NCBI GenBank assembly: GCA_002343075.1 | Contig: DDRH01000026.1 | Location: forward strand, 1 to 29,275 | Length of the DNA stretch: 29,275 nt | Reading direction: 5' to 3' | Origin: Phycisphaerales bacterium UBA2421 | Lineage (GTDB): Bacteria > Planctomycetota > Phycisphaerae > Tepidisphaerales > Tepidisphaeraceae | Shown here: positions 29,233-29,275 of the stretch, piece after piece | How the letters are laid out: each line of letters starts with the position of its first letter | How positions within the stretch are numbered: position 1 is the first letter of the stretch | The notes under the pieces: model-generated | The model's input: only the letters and a program-made list of their open reading frames with translations | Told to the model about the DNA's origin: nothing | The model's database searches: none | Program-made: the position numbers and the translations under genes

Positions 29233-29275
29233 ATAATAATAATAATCTTCTAAAATGACTTCTAAGCGCAAAACG
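29233..29275. other. AT-rich tail after the primase gene
   Basis: The 43 bases after the stop include ATAATAATAATAATC and are the most AT-rich stretch of the element. They could be an origin-proximal or promoter region for a gene beyond the window. Nothing further can be said. Confidence 0.3.

Overview
The window reads as a chromosomal segment of a GC-rich bacterium, most likely a planctomycete (Phycisphaerae-like). This is inferred from two large secreted proteins with VPEP...RRRR (PEP-CTERM) tails, a CHASE2 adenylate cyclase, weak Shine-Dalgarno use in the host part, and intergenic DNA full of short interspersed hairpins. From about 20,447 onward the window belongs to an integrated mobile element. 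No database search was possible, so family names rest on motifs visible in the translations.

Host part (1-20,402). Positions 1-1573 hold no convincing gene, only a decayed, repeat-filled spacer. A YbgC-like acyl-CoA thioesterase follows. Positions 2,030-9,489 form a surface-glycan cluster on both strands: a zinc-ribbon methyltransferase, a GT9 heptosyltransferase-like enzyme with an upstream methyltransferase (minus operon), an HlpA-like GT-A glycosyltransferase, and a CgeB-like glycosyltransferase followed by a polysaccharide pyruvyl transferase (minus operon). Next come a secreted phosphodiester glycosidase (NAGPA domain), a beta-carbonic anhydrase, a SprT-like metalloprotein, a CHASE2/class III adenylate cyclase, and two tandem paralogous PEP-CTERM proteins. 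The glycan genes probably build and decorate a cell-surface polymer. The PEP-CTERM proteins would be displayed or exported through an exosortase system that is not in the window.

Junction. A tRNA-Ile2 (anticodon CAT) gene begins at 20,403 and matches the consensus only through position 44 (20,446). Its T-arm and acceptor 3' strand are missing. This looks like the left attachment site of an element integrated at the tRNA anticodon arm; the other half should lie beyond the right end.

Element part (20,447-29,275, open to the right). A left module carries a small beta-rich protein, a 71-aa protein and a PemK/MazF-fold protein. A 74-aa XRE repressor is transcribed leftward from an apparently leaderless, lambda-PRM-like promoter. 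That promoter overlaps a rightward promoter across a shared palindromic operator. The rightward genes include a stand-alone S24 (LexA/CI-type) peptidase, a DUF3102-like protein, a large unknown protein, two small HTH proteins and a zinc-knuckle protein in an ATGA-overlap cassette, and an 819-aa RepB-type prim-pol fused to a DUF3987 helicase-like domain. No integrase, capsid or terminase gene is visible. Several element genes are preceded by a hairpin just upstream of the ribosome-binding site, many sharing AACGCCCG/CGGGC arms and two or three sharing an AAGGATTGCAA start-codon cassette. This repeated leader family, the tRNA split and the separated HTH/S24 repressor are the most interesting observations.
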